Assembly: GCF_020829495.1 (NCBI RefSeq)
Contig: NZ_JAIVFQ010000055.1
Span: 1 to 51,331 of the forward strand
Length of the DNA: 51,331 nucleotides
Direction: 5' to 3'
Source: Nostoc favosum CHAB5714
GTDB lineage: Bacteria; Cyanobacteriota; Cyanobacteriia; Cyanobacteriales; Nostocaceae
The position numbers and the translations under genes are program-made. The number at the start of each line of letters is the position of its first letter. Position 1 is the first letter of the stretch. Of the stretch, positions 8,623 through 16,300 are shown one piece after another. The notes under the pieces were generated by a model. It was not told the DNA's origin and ran no database searches. It worked only from the letters and a program-made list of their open reading frames with translations.

Positions 8623-9960
8623 GTGGGAAACAAAATACAATTCATAGATAGGCTGCGATTGGGTTTCGCGGTGTCAGTGGCAAAGAGTGTAACCTTTATA
8701 GTACGATCACTCCGTCTGGGTGCTGCTAGTGTATTACCAGGCTCGATTGCTCGTCGCATTGAACCCCGACTTTTACAATTATTGAGTCAGCAAGTTAAAA
8801 ACGGGGTGATTTTAATTGCTGGTACAAACGGCAAAACTACTACAGCGCTGCTTTTATGCACAATATTAGAACGCAAGGGTTTTCGCATCACTCATAATTC
8901 TACAGGTGCAAATCTGGAAAATGGCTTGATGACGGCGCTGTTAGAAAGCACCAACTTACTAGGTACGCTAAATGCTGATTACGCCATTTTGGAAGTTGAC
9001 GAAAATATTGTACCAAGAGTATTAACACCACTCCAGCCGCGAATTATTCTCTGTTTAAACTTGTTCCGTGACCAACTCGATAGGTACGGGGAAGTAGATA
9101 CAATTAGTAAGCGTTGGACAAAAGTTATTTCTACCCTACCACCAGAAACAGTGGTAATTCCCAATGCTGATGACCCAACTTTATCTAACCTCGGTCAGCA
9201 GTTACCCCAACGGGTGTTATTCTTTGGCTTGAATGAACCAGAACATTATTTAGAAGCTATTCCTCACGCTGTCGATTCTATTTATTGTCCTAAATGTGGA
9301 CACTCTCTAGATTACAAAGGTGTTTATTTGTCTCATTTGGGAGATTTTACTTGTCCCAATTGTGGTTTTAGTAAAAGTAAACCGGCTCTAGAAAGTAGTG
9401 AATGGTCGCAAATTCTTGTTGGTTTGTACAACAAATATAATACTTTAGCTGCTGCTACTGCGGCTATTGACTTGGGAGTTGATGAAGTAACAATCAGAGA
9501 TACTATTAATACCTTTCAAGCTGCCTTTGGTCGTGCGGAAGATTTAGTAATTAACGGTAAACGGGTGCGGATATTGTTATCAAAAAATCCTGTAGGAACG
9601 AATGAAACTATTCGCGTAGTTACTCAAAGCACAGATAAAACCACACTGCTAGTCTTGAACGATCGCACGCCCGATGGTACTGATGTATCCTGGATTTGGG
9701 ACGTGGATACCGAGAAATTAGTCGAACGCGGCGGGACTTTAGTAGTGAGTGGCGATCGCGTCTACGATATGGCACTACGTTTACGTTACAGCCAAAAGTC
9801 CCCTGAGAGTAACTTAAATTTAATTGTCGAAGAAGATTTGCGACAAGCGATCGCAACTGCATTAGAGCATACACCAGAGAATGAAACTCTGCACATTCTG
9901 CCCACCTATTCAGCCATGCTAGAAGTGCGAGAAGTCCTGACTGGTCGTAAAATTCTTTAA
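8623..9960 (+). CDS. murT: Lipid II isoglutaminyl synthase, Mur ligase subunit (MurT)
   Basis: MurT is the Mur-ligase-like partner of the glutaminase GatD. Together they amidate the alpha-carboxyl of D-glutamate in the peptidoglycan stem, using ATP and glutamine. The 445-residue product has the Mur P-loop GTNGKTTT starting at G67 and the central ligase domain. A Cys4 zinc ribbon typical of MurT is at C222/C225 and C244/C247 (CPKCGH and CPNCGF). A C-terminal DUF1727-like domain (LLVLNDRTPDGTDVSWIWD) follows. The start is GTG at 8623: a stop lies four codons upstream, and the ATG at 8621 is out of frame. gatD follows on the same strand after a ~140-bp gap filled by repeats, so the two are probably co-transcribed. 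Confidence 0.92.
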   Translation: MGNKIQFIDRLRLGFAVSVAKSVTFIVRSLRLGAASVLPGSIARRIEPRLLQLLSQQVKNGVILIAGTNGKTTTALLLCTILERKGFRITHNSTGANLENGLMTALLESTNLLGTLNADYAILEVDENIVPRVLTPLQPRIILCLNLFRDQLDRYGEVDTISKRWTKVISTLPPETVVIPNADDPTLSNLGQQLPQRVLFFGLNEPEHYLEAIPHAVDSIYCPKCGHSLDYKGVYLSHLGDFTCPNCGFSKSKPALESSEWSQILVGLYNKYNTLAAATAAIDLGVDEVTIRDTINTFQAAFGRAEDLVINGKRVRILLSKNPVGTNETIRVVTQSTDKTTLLVLNDRTPDGTDVSWIWDVDTEKLVERGGTLVVSGDRVYDMALRLRYSQKSPESNLNLIVEEDLRQAIATALEHTPENETLHILPTYSAMLEVREVLTGRKIL

Positions 9961-10100
9961 ATTTGTCATTGGGTATTGGGCATGGGGCATGGGGCATGGG
10001 GCATTGGGCATTGGTTATTTTCCTCATCCCCCTCATCTCCCTCATCTCCCTCATCTCCCCATTCCCCATTCCTTATTCCCCATTCCCCATTCCCTAAATT
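9961..10100. repeat. GGGCATGG and CTCATCTCC repeat arrays between murT and gatD
   Basis: Tandem GGGCATGG/GGGCATT units (9976-10015) are followed by CCCTCATCT and CCCCATTCC units (10022-10095). The array separates two genes that encode one enzyme complex. A frame runs through it into gatD, but its translation is low-complexity and is not part of the enzyme. Confidence 0.88.
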
Positions 10101-10101
10101 T

Positions 10102-10914
10102 ATGAGTTCTCAAAATTTGGAATTAACAATAGGTTGGCTTTATCCGACGCTGATGAGTACTTATGGCGATCGCGGTAATGTAATTACTATAGAACGTCGC
10201 GCCGAGTGGCGGGGATACGATGTTAAAGTGTTACCCCTAGATCAAAATGCTACAGCCGCAGATATTAAAACTGTAGATGTAATTGTTGGTGGTGGCGCAC
10301 AAGATCGTCAGCAAGAAATTGTCATGCGTGATTTGCAAGGTGCAAAAGCCGACGCGATGCGCGAGAAAATCGAAAATGGAACACCAGGAGTATTTACTTG
10401 TGGTTCCCCCCAATTACTGGGACATTATTATGAACCAGGCTTTGGACAACGGATTGATGGTTTAGGAATACTCGATTTAGTTTCCGTGCATCCTGGTGAA
10501 AATACTAAGCGCTGTATTGGTAACTTGGTAATTGAAGTGACAGCTTCACGCCTAGCGCAAGATTTAAAAGAGATGACGGGTAGTACACCATATTTGGTAG
10601 GCTTTGAAAATCACGGTGGACGTACCAAGCTGGGGAAAGTGGAAGCATTGGGGCGAGTGGTGTACGGTTTGGGAAATAATGGAGAGGATGGGACAGAAGG
10701 AGCATTTTATCAGAATGCGATCGCTACTTATTCTCACGGCCCTTTATTACCGAAAAATCCCTTTGTCGCCGATTGGTTAATTCAAACAGCACTGCGGCTA
10801 AAGTATCAGCAGGAAATTATTTTAGAACCTTTTGACGACAGCCTCGCTGTCCAAGCACGAGAAGCGATGTTTAAGCGCTTGAAAGTCAGTTTACCTGCTG
10901 CGGCTAAAGTTTAA
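10102..10914 (+). CDS. gatD: Lipid II isoglutaminyl synthase, glutaminase subunit (GatD)
   Basis: GatD is a class I-like glutamine amidotransferase (CobB/CobQ-like fold) that supplies ammonia to MurT for amidation of D-glutamate in lipid II. From the ATG at 10102 the product is 270 residues (MSSQNLELTIGWLYPTLMST). The nucleophile is C100 in FTCGSPQLLG and the catalytic histidine is H212 in YSHGPLLPKNP, both in the positions expected for GatD. The reading frame stays open upstream to 9976, but that extension is translated heptamer repeat and is rejected. The pairing with murT confirms the assignment over a cobyric acid synthase. The product should be cytosolic, at the inner face of the membrane with MurT. 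Confidence 0.92.
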   Translation: MSSQNLELTIGWLYPTLMSTYGDRGNVITIERRAEWRGYDVKVLPLDQNATAADIKTVDVIVGGGAQDRQQEIVMRDLQGAKADAMREKIENGTPGVFTCGSPQLLGHYYEPGFGQRIDGLGILDLVSVHPGENTKRCIGNLVIEVTASRLAQDLKEMTGSTPYLVGFENHGGRTKLGKVEALGRVVYGLGNNGEDGTEGAFYQNAIATYSHGPLLPKNPFVADWLIQTALRLKYQQEIILEPFDDSLAVQAREAMFKRLKVSLPAAAKV

Positions 10915-10924
10915 ATTTTCGTTT

Positions 10925-10960
10925 TTTTCTCGTTCCCTGACTTTCACAGGGAACGCAATT
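10925..10960. repeat. CGTTCCCTG hairpin repeat, left of vapBC
   Basis: CGTTCCCTG and CAGGGAACG form a 9-bp stem with a 7-nt loop (10929-10953), followed by CAATTCCCAGG. A degenerate relative in the same orientation lies at about 11751-11800 on the other side of the vapBC pair. The hairpin could also stop gatD transcripts, but no T-run follows it. Confidence 0.6.
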
Positions 10961-11012
10961 CCCAGGTTTCGCATGGGAAGGGGTGACAAACGCCCCAAAC
11001 TCAGCCTTGAGT

Positions 11013-11438
11013 TCATGTTTCCTTGTCAACAACGACAAACCCCACACTGCAACGAGTCGCCGCCTCTGCTAACCGAGTATCAAGAGTTGCTAACGGCAAT
11101 TGTAACCGCAACGCCAGTTCTAAATAAGCTGCGTCATAAGCTGCTAAACTTTCCTGTCGTGCTAGCTTCAAGGTTGTATCCAACGCCTTTGCATCCGTAA
11201 CTAAATCAACCTGAATTAACAGTGACTGTAACAAAGCAATAGCTTGCTCAGATTGTTTTTTAGTCATACGGTTACGTCGTTCAGCCACGACAAGGGTATT
11301 AGCAATCTCCAACGACCAAATTCCTGGTACAAAAGCTTCAGAATCTGGCATCATTGCGAGTATGGCATTAGCATAATCATCGTTTTCATCTACCAAACAC
11401 CAGCTAATTGCTACAGAACAATCCAAAACAAACTGCAT
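11013..11438 (-). CDS. vapC: PIN-domain ribonuclease toxin (VapC family)
   Basis: This 141-residue PIN domain is the likely toxin of a type II toxin-antitoxin pair; VapC proteins cleave specific RNAs using a Mg-binding acidic cluster. The expected acids are present: D6 (VLDCSVAISW), E44 (WSLEIANTLV), D102 (AAYDAAYLEL) and D120 (LATLDTRLAEAA). The start ATG overlaps the antitoxin stop by one base (TAATG), which indicates translational coupling. The domain is complete with no damage visible. The target RNA cannot be read from the sequence. Confidence 0.85.
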   Translation of the reverse strand: MQFVLDCSVAISWCLVDENDDYANAILAMMPDSEAFVPGIWSLEIANTLVVAERRNRMTKKQSEQAIALLQSLLIQVDLVTDAKALDTTLKLARQESLAAYDAAYLELALRLQLPLATLDTRLAEAATRCSVGFVVVDKET

Positions 11439-11728
11439 TAAAATCTTCGTCCCTCTTCAAGCATTTCGCGGATTGAGGTTTTATTTAAGGCTACTTCTTG
11501 CCGCAGTTGTTGCATTCTGGCAATTGCTTCTTGAATGGATTTTTTTGTCGTCGGCTTTCCCCAAGCGTTATATTGCAGTACAGTGTCATCGCATGGTGCA
11601 AGGTGTGTTTTATCTAACGGCTGCACAACTACCACTACTTCTACAGATGTATCTTTATAATCAGTGGATGTCTGAATATGCAATATCCCATCTGTCCCAA
11701 TATGCGATCGCAATTTTTTTGTTTCCAT
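11438..11728 (-). CDS. Antitoxin partner of the PIN toxin
   Basis: This 96-residue protein starts at ATG 11728, chosen because a GGGGGT purine stretch lies just upstream; the frame itself stays open to 11785. The N-terminal half (METKKLRSHIGTDGILHIQ) looks like a small beta-rich DNA-binding or dimerisation region. The C-terminal half (SIQEAIARMQQLRQEVALN, then REMLEEGRRF) is helical and charged, as expected for the segment that wraps a PIN toxin. Position and one-base overlap with the toxin gene identify its role more than the sequence does. It should bind its own promoter and repress the pair. I do not assign it to a named VapB subfamily. Confidence 0.7.
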   Translation of the reverse strand: METKKLRSHIGTDGILHIQTSTDYKDTSVEVVVVVQPLDKTHLAPCDDTVLQYNAWGKPTTKKSIQEAIARMQQLRQEVALNKTSIREMLEEGRRF

Positions 11729-11750
11729 TTTTACCCCCAGGAAATTATAT

Positions 11751-11800
11751 AATTTTTCGTTTCCTGGATTTGACAAGTAACGCAATTCAGGAGACTCTGC
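11751..11800. repeat. Degenerate CGTT(C/T)CCTG repeat, right of vapBC
   Basis: CGTTTCCTGGATTTGACAAG, followed by TAACGCAATTCAGGAG, resembles the hairpin repeat at 10925-10960 and has the same orientation. The two copies bracket the toxin-antitoxin genes. It also overlaps the upstream region of the antitoxin gene. Confidence 0.45.
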
Positions 11801-11830
11801 TTTTTATTTTAAATTAACAAAGGGCAAAGC

Positions 11831-12454
11831 ATGACTCAAGCCTTAACCAAACAATTAACATTTGATGAATTTATCGCCTGGTATCCTGAATCTTCAGACA
11901 GGCATTATGAACTACATGATGGGGTAATTGTTGAAATGCCTAAGCCAACAGGGAAGCACTCAGAGATAGCCGGGTTTATCAATGGTTCTTTATTTATTGA
12001 AATCACCCGTTTGTCTATCCCTTGTTTTATCCCTAAAGAATGCGTCATCAAGTCACTTAACACTGATTCAGGTTATGAACCAGATGTAATCGTTCTTGAT
12101 AGACAAGCTGTTAGAGATGAACCTCGTTGGAAAAAAGAATCTATCATTACGCGGGGTAGTTCCGTCAAGTTGGTTGTAGAAGTTGTTTCAACCAACTGGA
12201 GTGATGATTATGCTTTGAAGCTAGAAGATTACGAGTCTTTGGGCATTCCTGAATATTGGATTGTAGATTATCTAGGTTTAGGTGGTAGGCGCTTTATTGG
12301 CAATCCTAAACAACCAACTATCTCGATTTACCAACTAATTGAAGGCGAGTATCAGGTTAGGCAATTTAGGGGAAATGAACGCATTCAGTCGCTAGCGTTC
12401 CCAGAGTTGAATTTAACTGCTGCACAGATTTTTCAAGCTGGAGAAGTCGCTTAA
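11831..12454 (+). CDS. Uma2 family (DUF820) endonuclease-like protein
   Basis: The 207-residue product belongs to the Uma2/DUF820 family, a PD-(D/E)XK-nuclease-like group greatly expanded in cyanobacteria and of unknown cellular function. Recognisable blocks are LTFDEFIAWYPESSDRHYEL near the N-terminus, DGVIVEMPKPTGKHSEI, the acidic site SGYEPDVIVLD, VKLVVEVVSTNWSDDYALK (the E-V-x-S/K active-site region), and the GIPEYWIVDY strand. The length and order match the family. It begins about 100 bp from the divergent vapBC promoter region. Transfer and multiplication of such genes is common in Nostoc, but nothing here shows a specific mobile origin. Confidence 0.85.
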   Translation: MTQALTKQLTFDEFIAWYPESSDRHYELHDGVIVEMPKPTGKHSEIAGFINGSLFIEITRLSIPCFIPKECVIKSLNTDSGYEPDVIVLDRQAVRDEPRWKKESIITRGSSVKLVVEVVSTNWSDDYALKLEDYESLGIPEYWIVDYLGLGGRRFIGNPKQPTISIYQLIEGEYQVRQFRGNERIQSLAFPELNLTAAQIFQAGEVA

Positions 12455-12477
12455 ACAAGGGCTAAAAAAGTAAAAGA

Positions 12478-12730
12478 GTCATCAAAGACTCATTCACGAG
12501 TATCAAAGACTCGTTCACGAGTATCAAAGACTCATTCACGAGTATCAAAGACTCATTCACGAGTATCAAAGACTCATTCACGAGTATCAAAGACTCATTC
12601 ACGAGTATCAAAGACTCATTCACGAGTATCAAAGACTCGTCCACGAGTATCAAAGACTCGTCCACGAGTATCAAAGACTCATTCACGAGTATCAAAGACT
12701 CATTCACGAGTATTGAAGACTCGTTTACAA
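12478..12730. repeat. 21-bp tandem array, 12 units
   Basis: Twelve units of consensus AGTATCAAAGACTCATTCACG with few changes (CATTC, CGTTC or CGTCC variants; the last unit has drifted). Each unit contains GAGT and ACTC, which can pair. Because 21 is a multiple of three, open frames appear on both strands (for example the repeated peptide NESLILV), but nothing suggests they are translated. There are no unique spacers, so it is not CRISPR. Confidence 0.93.
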
Positions 12731-13069
12731 GCCAATCTAAGCTATTGGTAATGATAAATTATTTTTAGATTCAGTAAAAATTATTAGCGCTCGTGTCGTG
12801 TTACACAGGATAGTAGATTGCTTTGATATCTTGTAGCATTCTTAATTAGTAGCCGCGATCGCCTGAAACTCGGAGTTTTAGGAACCAATAGCCAAAGCCA
12901 CTCAGTGGACTAAAACCTAAGTCTGGAAAGAATTTAGTCCTCTTAAGAGGACTTTTGCTATAAGCCATAAGTTTCTAACCTATGGCGCTTGTTGGGATTA
13001 GTGCAAAATATTAGTGGTTGCGAAATTGTCCAGCGAATCAGGGGCATTACATAGAATTTTCGTTAACAG
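12731..13069. other. Intergenic region upstream of the LRR-GTPase gene
   Basis: Contains a perfect 18-bp palindrome AGTCCTCTTAAGAGGACT at 12936-12953 and a smaller one (CCACTCAGTGG, about 12898). The palindromes are of the interspersed type seen again near 19640. The promoter of the downstream gene must lie here but is not evident. Confidence 0.55.
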
Positions 13070-13081
13070 GTGAACTTCAGT

Positions 13082-16000
13082 ATGGCAAACAGGTGTCAAC
13101 ATTTATTTGAAAAAATCCGAGAAGCGAAAGAGAAACGGCTTAAAGAATTAGATTTAAGCAATGATTGGAATACTGATGCCAAGGAAAAATTAACAGAGAT
13201 TCCTGCTGAGGTGTTTGAACTGGAATGGTTGGAGGTTTTCAATTTAAGCTTCAACGAATTAACGACACTGCCAGAAGCGATCGCCCGCCTGCAACAACTC
13301 ACTTCCCTGAATTTAATCGGCAACGAATTAACGACACTGCCAGAAGCAATCGCCCGCCTGCAACAACTTACTACCCTGCATTTAAGGGACAACCGATTAA
13401 CAACGCTGCCAGAAGCGATCGCCCACCTGCAACAACTCACTTCCCTGGATTTAAGGGGCAACAAATTAACGACGCTGCCAGAAGCGATCGCCCACCTGCA
13501 ACAACTCACTTCCCTGGATTTAAGCTTCAACGAATTAACAACGCTGCCAGAAGCGATCACCCACCTGCAACAACTCACTTCTCTGAATTTAAGGGACAGC
13601 CAATTAGCGACGCTGCCAGAAGCGATCGCCCACCTGCAACAACTCACTTCTCTGAATTTAAGGGACAACCAACTAACGACGCTGCCAGAAGTGATCGCCC
13701 ACCTGCAACAACTTACTTCCCTGGATTTAAACGGCAACAAATTAACGATGCTGCCAGAAGCGATTACCAGTCTGCAACAACTCATCACCCTGGATTTAAG
13801 CCGCAACAAATTAACAACACTGCCAGAAGCGATCGCCCGCCTGCAACAACTCATCACCCTGGATTTAAGCCGCAACCGATTAACAACACTGCCAGAAGCC
13901 ATCACCCGCCTAGAACAACTCACTTCCCTGGATTTAAGCCGCAACCGATTAACAACACTGCCAGAAGCCATCACCCGCCTGCAACAACTCACTTCCTTGG
14001 ATTTAAGCTTCAACCAATTAACGACACTGCCAGAAATGATCGCCCGCCTGCAACAACTTACTTCCCTGGATTTAAACGGCAACAAATTGACGATGCTGCC
14101 AGAAGCGATTACCAGTCTGCAACAACTCACTTCCCTGAATTTAAACTACAATCCCATCGAGAAGCCACCGCAAGAAGTTGTTGAAAAAGGTATTAAGGCG
14201 ATTAAGGATTATCTCCGACAAATACAAGTAGAAGGTACAGATTATCTGTGCGAAGCAAAGTTACTAATTGTCGGCGAAGGAGGAGCAGGGAAGACAACAC
14301 TGGCAAAGAAAATTGAAAACCAAAATTATAAACTCCGAGAGGAAGACTCTACGAAGGGAATTGAGGTAATCCAGTGGCATTTCCCAATGGAAAATAGGCG
14401 AGAATTTCGAGTCAATATCTGGGATTTTGGTGGGCAAGAGATTTATCATGCGACTCACCAGTTTTTCCTCACCAAGCGTTCCCTCTACGTTTTAGTGGCA
14501 GATACGCGCAAGGAAGACACTGATTTTCATTACTGGTTGAATGTGGTGGAACTGTTAAGTGATAACAGTCCACTGCTAATCATTAAAAATGAGAAGCAAA
14601 ACCGCCACCGAGAAATCAATGAACGTGAGTTACGGGGACAGTTTACTAATTTGAAGGAGACTTTACCAACAAACCTTGCTGACAATAAAGGTTTAGAACA
14701 AGTTTTAGAACAAATCAAGCATTATATTAAAAACCTGCCCCATATTGGCAATCCTCTTCCAAAAACCTGGGTTAGAGTCCGGGAAGCTTTGGAGAGTGAC
14801 GCACGCAATTACATCAGCTTGGATGAATACCTGAACATCTGCCAACAAAATGGGTTCACCCAAAGAAATTACAAGTTGCAGTTAAGCAGCTATCTGCACG
14901 ATTTTGGAGTATGCTTGCATTTCCAAGAAGACCCACTTTTGAACAAAACCGTCATCCTCAAACCCAAGTGGGGAACTGATGCAGTCTACAAAGTGCTGGA
15001 TAATGAAAAGGTGATTCGTAACCTGGGCAGTTTTACCCGGTCTGATTTGGCAAACATCTGGTGTGAAGACGAATACACCACGATGCATGATGAACTCTTG
15101 CGCCTGATGATCAACTTCAAACTGTGCTACGAAATTCCTAGAAGCCAAGGAAAGTATATTGCGCCACAATTGCTATCTGCTAATCAACCCTCCTATGATT
15201 GGAATGAAAGCAACAACCTGATTCTGCGTTACACCTACGAGTTCATGCCCAAAGGCATCATTACACAATTCATCGTCGCCATGCATGAGTTGATTAATGA
15301 ACAAAAATGTGTTTGGAAAAGTGGGGTTGTTCTCAGCAAAGACCAGACGAAAGCAGAGGTAATTGAATATTACAGCAAGCGGGAGATTAAGATTCGATTC
15401 TCAGGTCATTACAAAAGAGATTTGATGACCATAGTTACACATGAACTCGATAAAATTCATACCTTGTATAAGCGACTGAAGTACAACAAGTTAATCCCCT
15501 GTAATTGCTACACCATCTGCAAAGATAGCCAAGAACCACACTTTTACCCCTTTGAGATATTGCGACAGTTTGTAGCTGATAACCAAGCAGGCATTCAATG
15601 TCAAAAAAGCTATCAAATGGTTAAGGTGTCAGGCTTAATTGATGATGTGATAAAGGGGGGTAAAGAGAGGTTTTTTGGAGAGCAGTTAGGGGTTGAACCG
15701 AATCCTCCTCAATCTCCGCAAATATCATCTAATATAAATATCAACCTAAATCAAGTTCAAGAACAAAAAAATCAAATTCGTCAAAAGGAAAATAATTCAA
15801 TGTCAACATTCAATCACTCCGGCTCTGGGGATAACGTTGGTGGTGATAAAGTCATGCGTGATAAAATCGGCACTCAAATTAACAACTCGCAAAACTTGGC
15901 ACAAGCTGCAAAAGATATTAAAGAACTTTTAGATCAACTGTCACAGGAATATTCTAATACTGCGATTGTTGGTGTCAAAGCAGTAGAGGAAATAGAACAG

Positions 16001-16129
16001 AAGCCAAAATTGAAAGCTCGAATTATCAATGCCTTGAAAGAAGCAGGATCAGAAGCTCTGGAAAAAGCAGTTGATCATCCTGCTGTCAGCATTGTCATAG
16101 CAGCCACCAAGGGCTTTATGGATACCTGA
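13082..16129 (+). CDS. LRR-Roc-COR GTPase with C-terminal GDNVGGDK module
   Basis: The 1015-residue product starts at ATG 13082, with AGGTGA upstream; a GTG at 13070 is in frame. It carries 13 nearly identical 23-residue leucine-rich repeats (LTTLPEAIARLQQLTSLNL type, about residues 57-360). A Roc GTPase domain follows, with P-loop GEGGAGKTT (~397-405) and switch II DFGGQEIYHATHQ. A COR dimerisation region comes next. The last ~125 residues hold a linker with SGSGDNVGGDK and a helical tail (AAKDIKELLDQL). Roc-COR proteins are GTP-regulated dimers related to LRRK2. The tail resembles modules on NACHT, pentapeptide and other conflict-type proteins of filamentous cyanobacteria, so it is probably an adaptor. 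No kinase or nuclease effector is present. HIP1 sites sit inside several repeats. Confidence 0.9.
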   Translation: MANRCQHLFEKIREAKEKRLKELDLSNDWNTDAKEKLTEIPAEVFELEWLEVFNLSFNELTTLPEAIARLQQLTSLNLIGNELTTLPEAIARLQQLTTLHLRDNRLTTLPEAIAHLQQLTSLDLRGNKLTTLPEAIAHLQQLTSLDLSFNELTTLPEAITHLQQLTSLNLRDSQLATLPEAIAHLQQLTSLNLRDNQLTTLPEVIAHLQQLTSLDLNGNKLTMLPEAITSLQQLITLDLSRNKLTTLPEAIARLQQLITLDLSRNRLTTLPEAITRLEQLTSLDLSRNRLTTLPEAITRLQQLTSLDLSFNQLTTLPEMIARLQQLTSLDLNGNKLTMLPEAITSLQQLTSLNLNYNPIEKPPQEVVEKGIKAIKDYLRQIQVEGTDYLCEAKLLIVGEGGAGKTTLAKKIENQNYKLREEDSTKGIEVIQWHFPMENRREFRVNIWDFGGQEIYHATHQFFLTKRSLYVLVADTRKEDTDFHYWLNVVELLSDNSPLLIIKNEKQNRHREINERELRGQFTNLKETLPTNLADNKGLEQVLEQIKHYIKNLPHIGNPLPKTWVRVREALESDARNYISLDEYLNICQQNGFTQRNYKLQLSSYLHDFGVCLHFQEDPLLNKTVILKPKWGTDAVYKVLDNEKVIRNLGSFTRSDLANIWCEDEYTTMHDELLRLMINFKLCYEIPRSQGKYIAPQLLSANQPSYDWNESNNLILRYTYEFMPKGIITQFIVAMHELINEQKCVWKSGVVLSKDQTKAEVIEYYSKREIKIRFSGHYKRDLMTIVTHELDKIHTLYKRLKYNKLIPCNCYTICKDSQEPHFYPFEILRQFVADNQAGIQCQKSYQMVKVSGLIDDVIKGGKERFFGEQLGVEPNPPQSPQISSNININLNQVQEQKNQIRQKENNSMSTFNHSGSGDNVGGDKVMRDKIGTQINNSQNLAQAAKDIKELLDQLSQEYSNTAIVGVKAVEEIEQKPKLKARIINALKEAGSEALEKAVDHPAVSIVIAATKGFMDT

Positions 16130-16248
16130 ATATATCTTGATTTATCCAGAGTACACAGCAACTTTCCTCGGCTATTTTGAAGGAATTAAATAGTTACTTG
16201 GGTAATAATTTATAAAACAAATTACCCTTTACTAACCAGTTAATTTGG

Positions 16249-16297
16249 AATTTTAACTCCTAACTCCTAACTCCTAACTCCTAACTCCTAACTCCTT
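16249..16297. repeat. TAACTCC heptamer array
   Basis: Six to seven tandem TAACTCC units lie between the convergent ends of the LRR-GTPase gene and hetF. Confidence 0.88.
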
Positions 16298-16300
16298 CTA

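Noticed and set aside
9976..10101. N-terminal extension of GatD
   Set aside because: The in-frame extension is low-complexity translation of repeat DNA; the family N-terminus begins at the ATG at 10102.
12462..12707. Minus-strand frame of repeated NESLILV peptide
   Set aside because: It is the translation of the 21-bp tandem array; open frames exist on both strands because the period is a multiple of three, and no ribosome binding site precedes it.
13096..14184. Long antisense (344 aa) and alternative-frame (319 aa) frames in the LRR region
   Set aside because: They are shadows of the 69-bp leucine-rich repeat units of the real gene.
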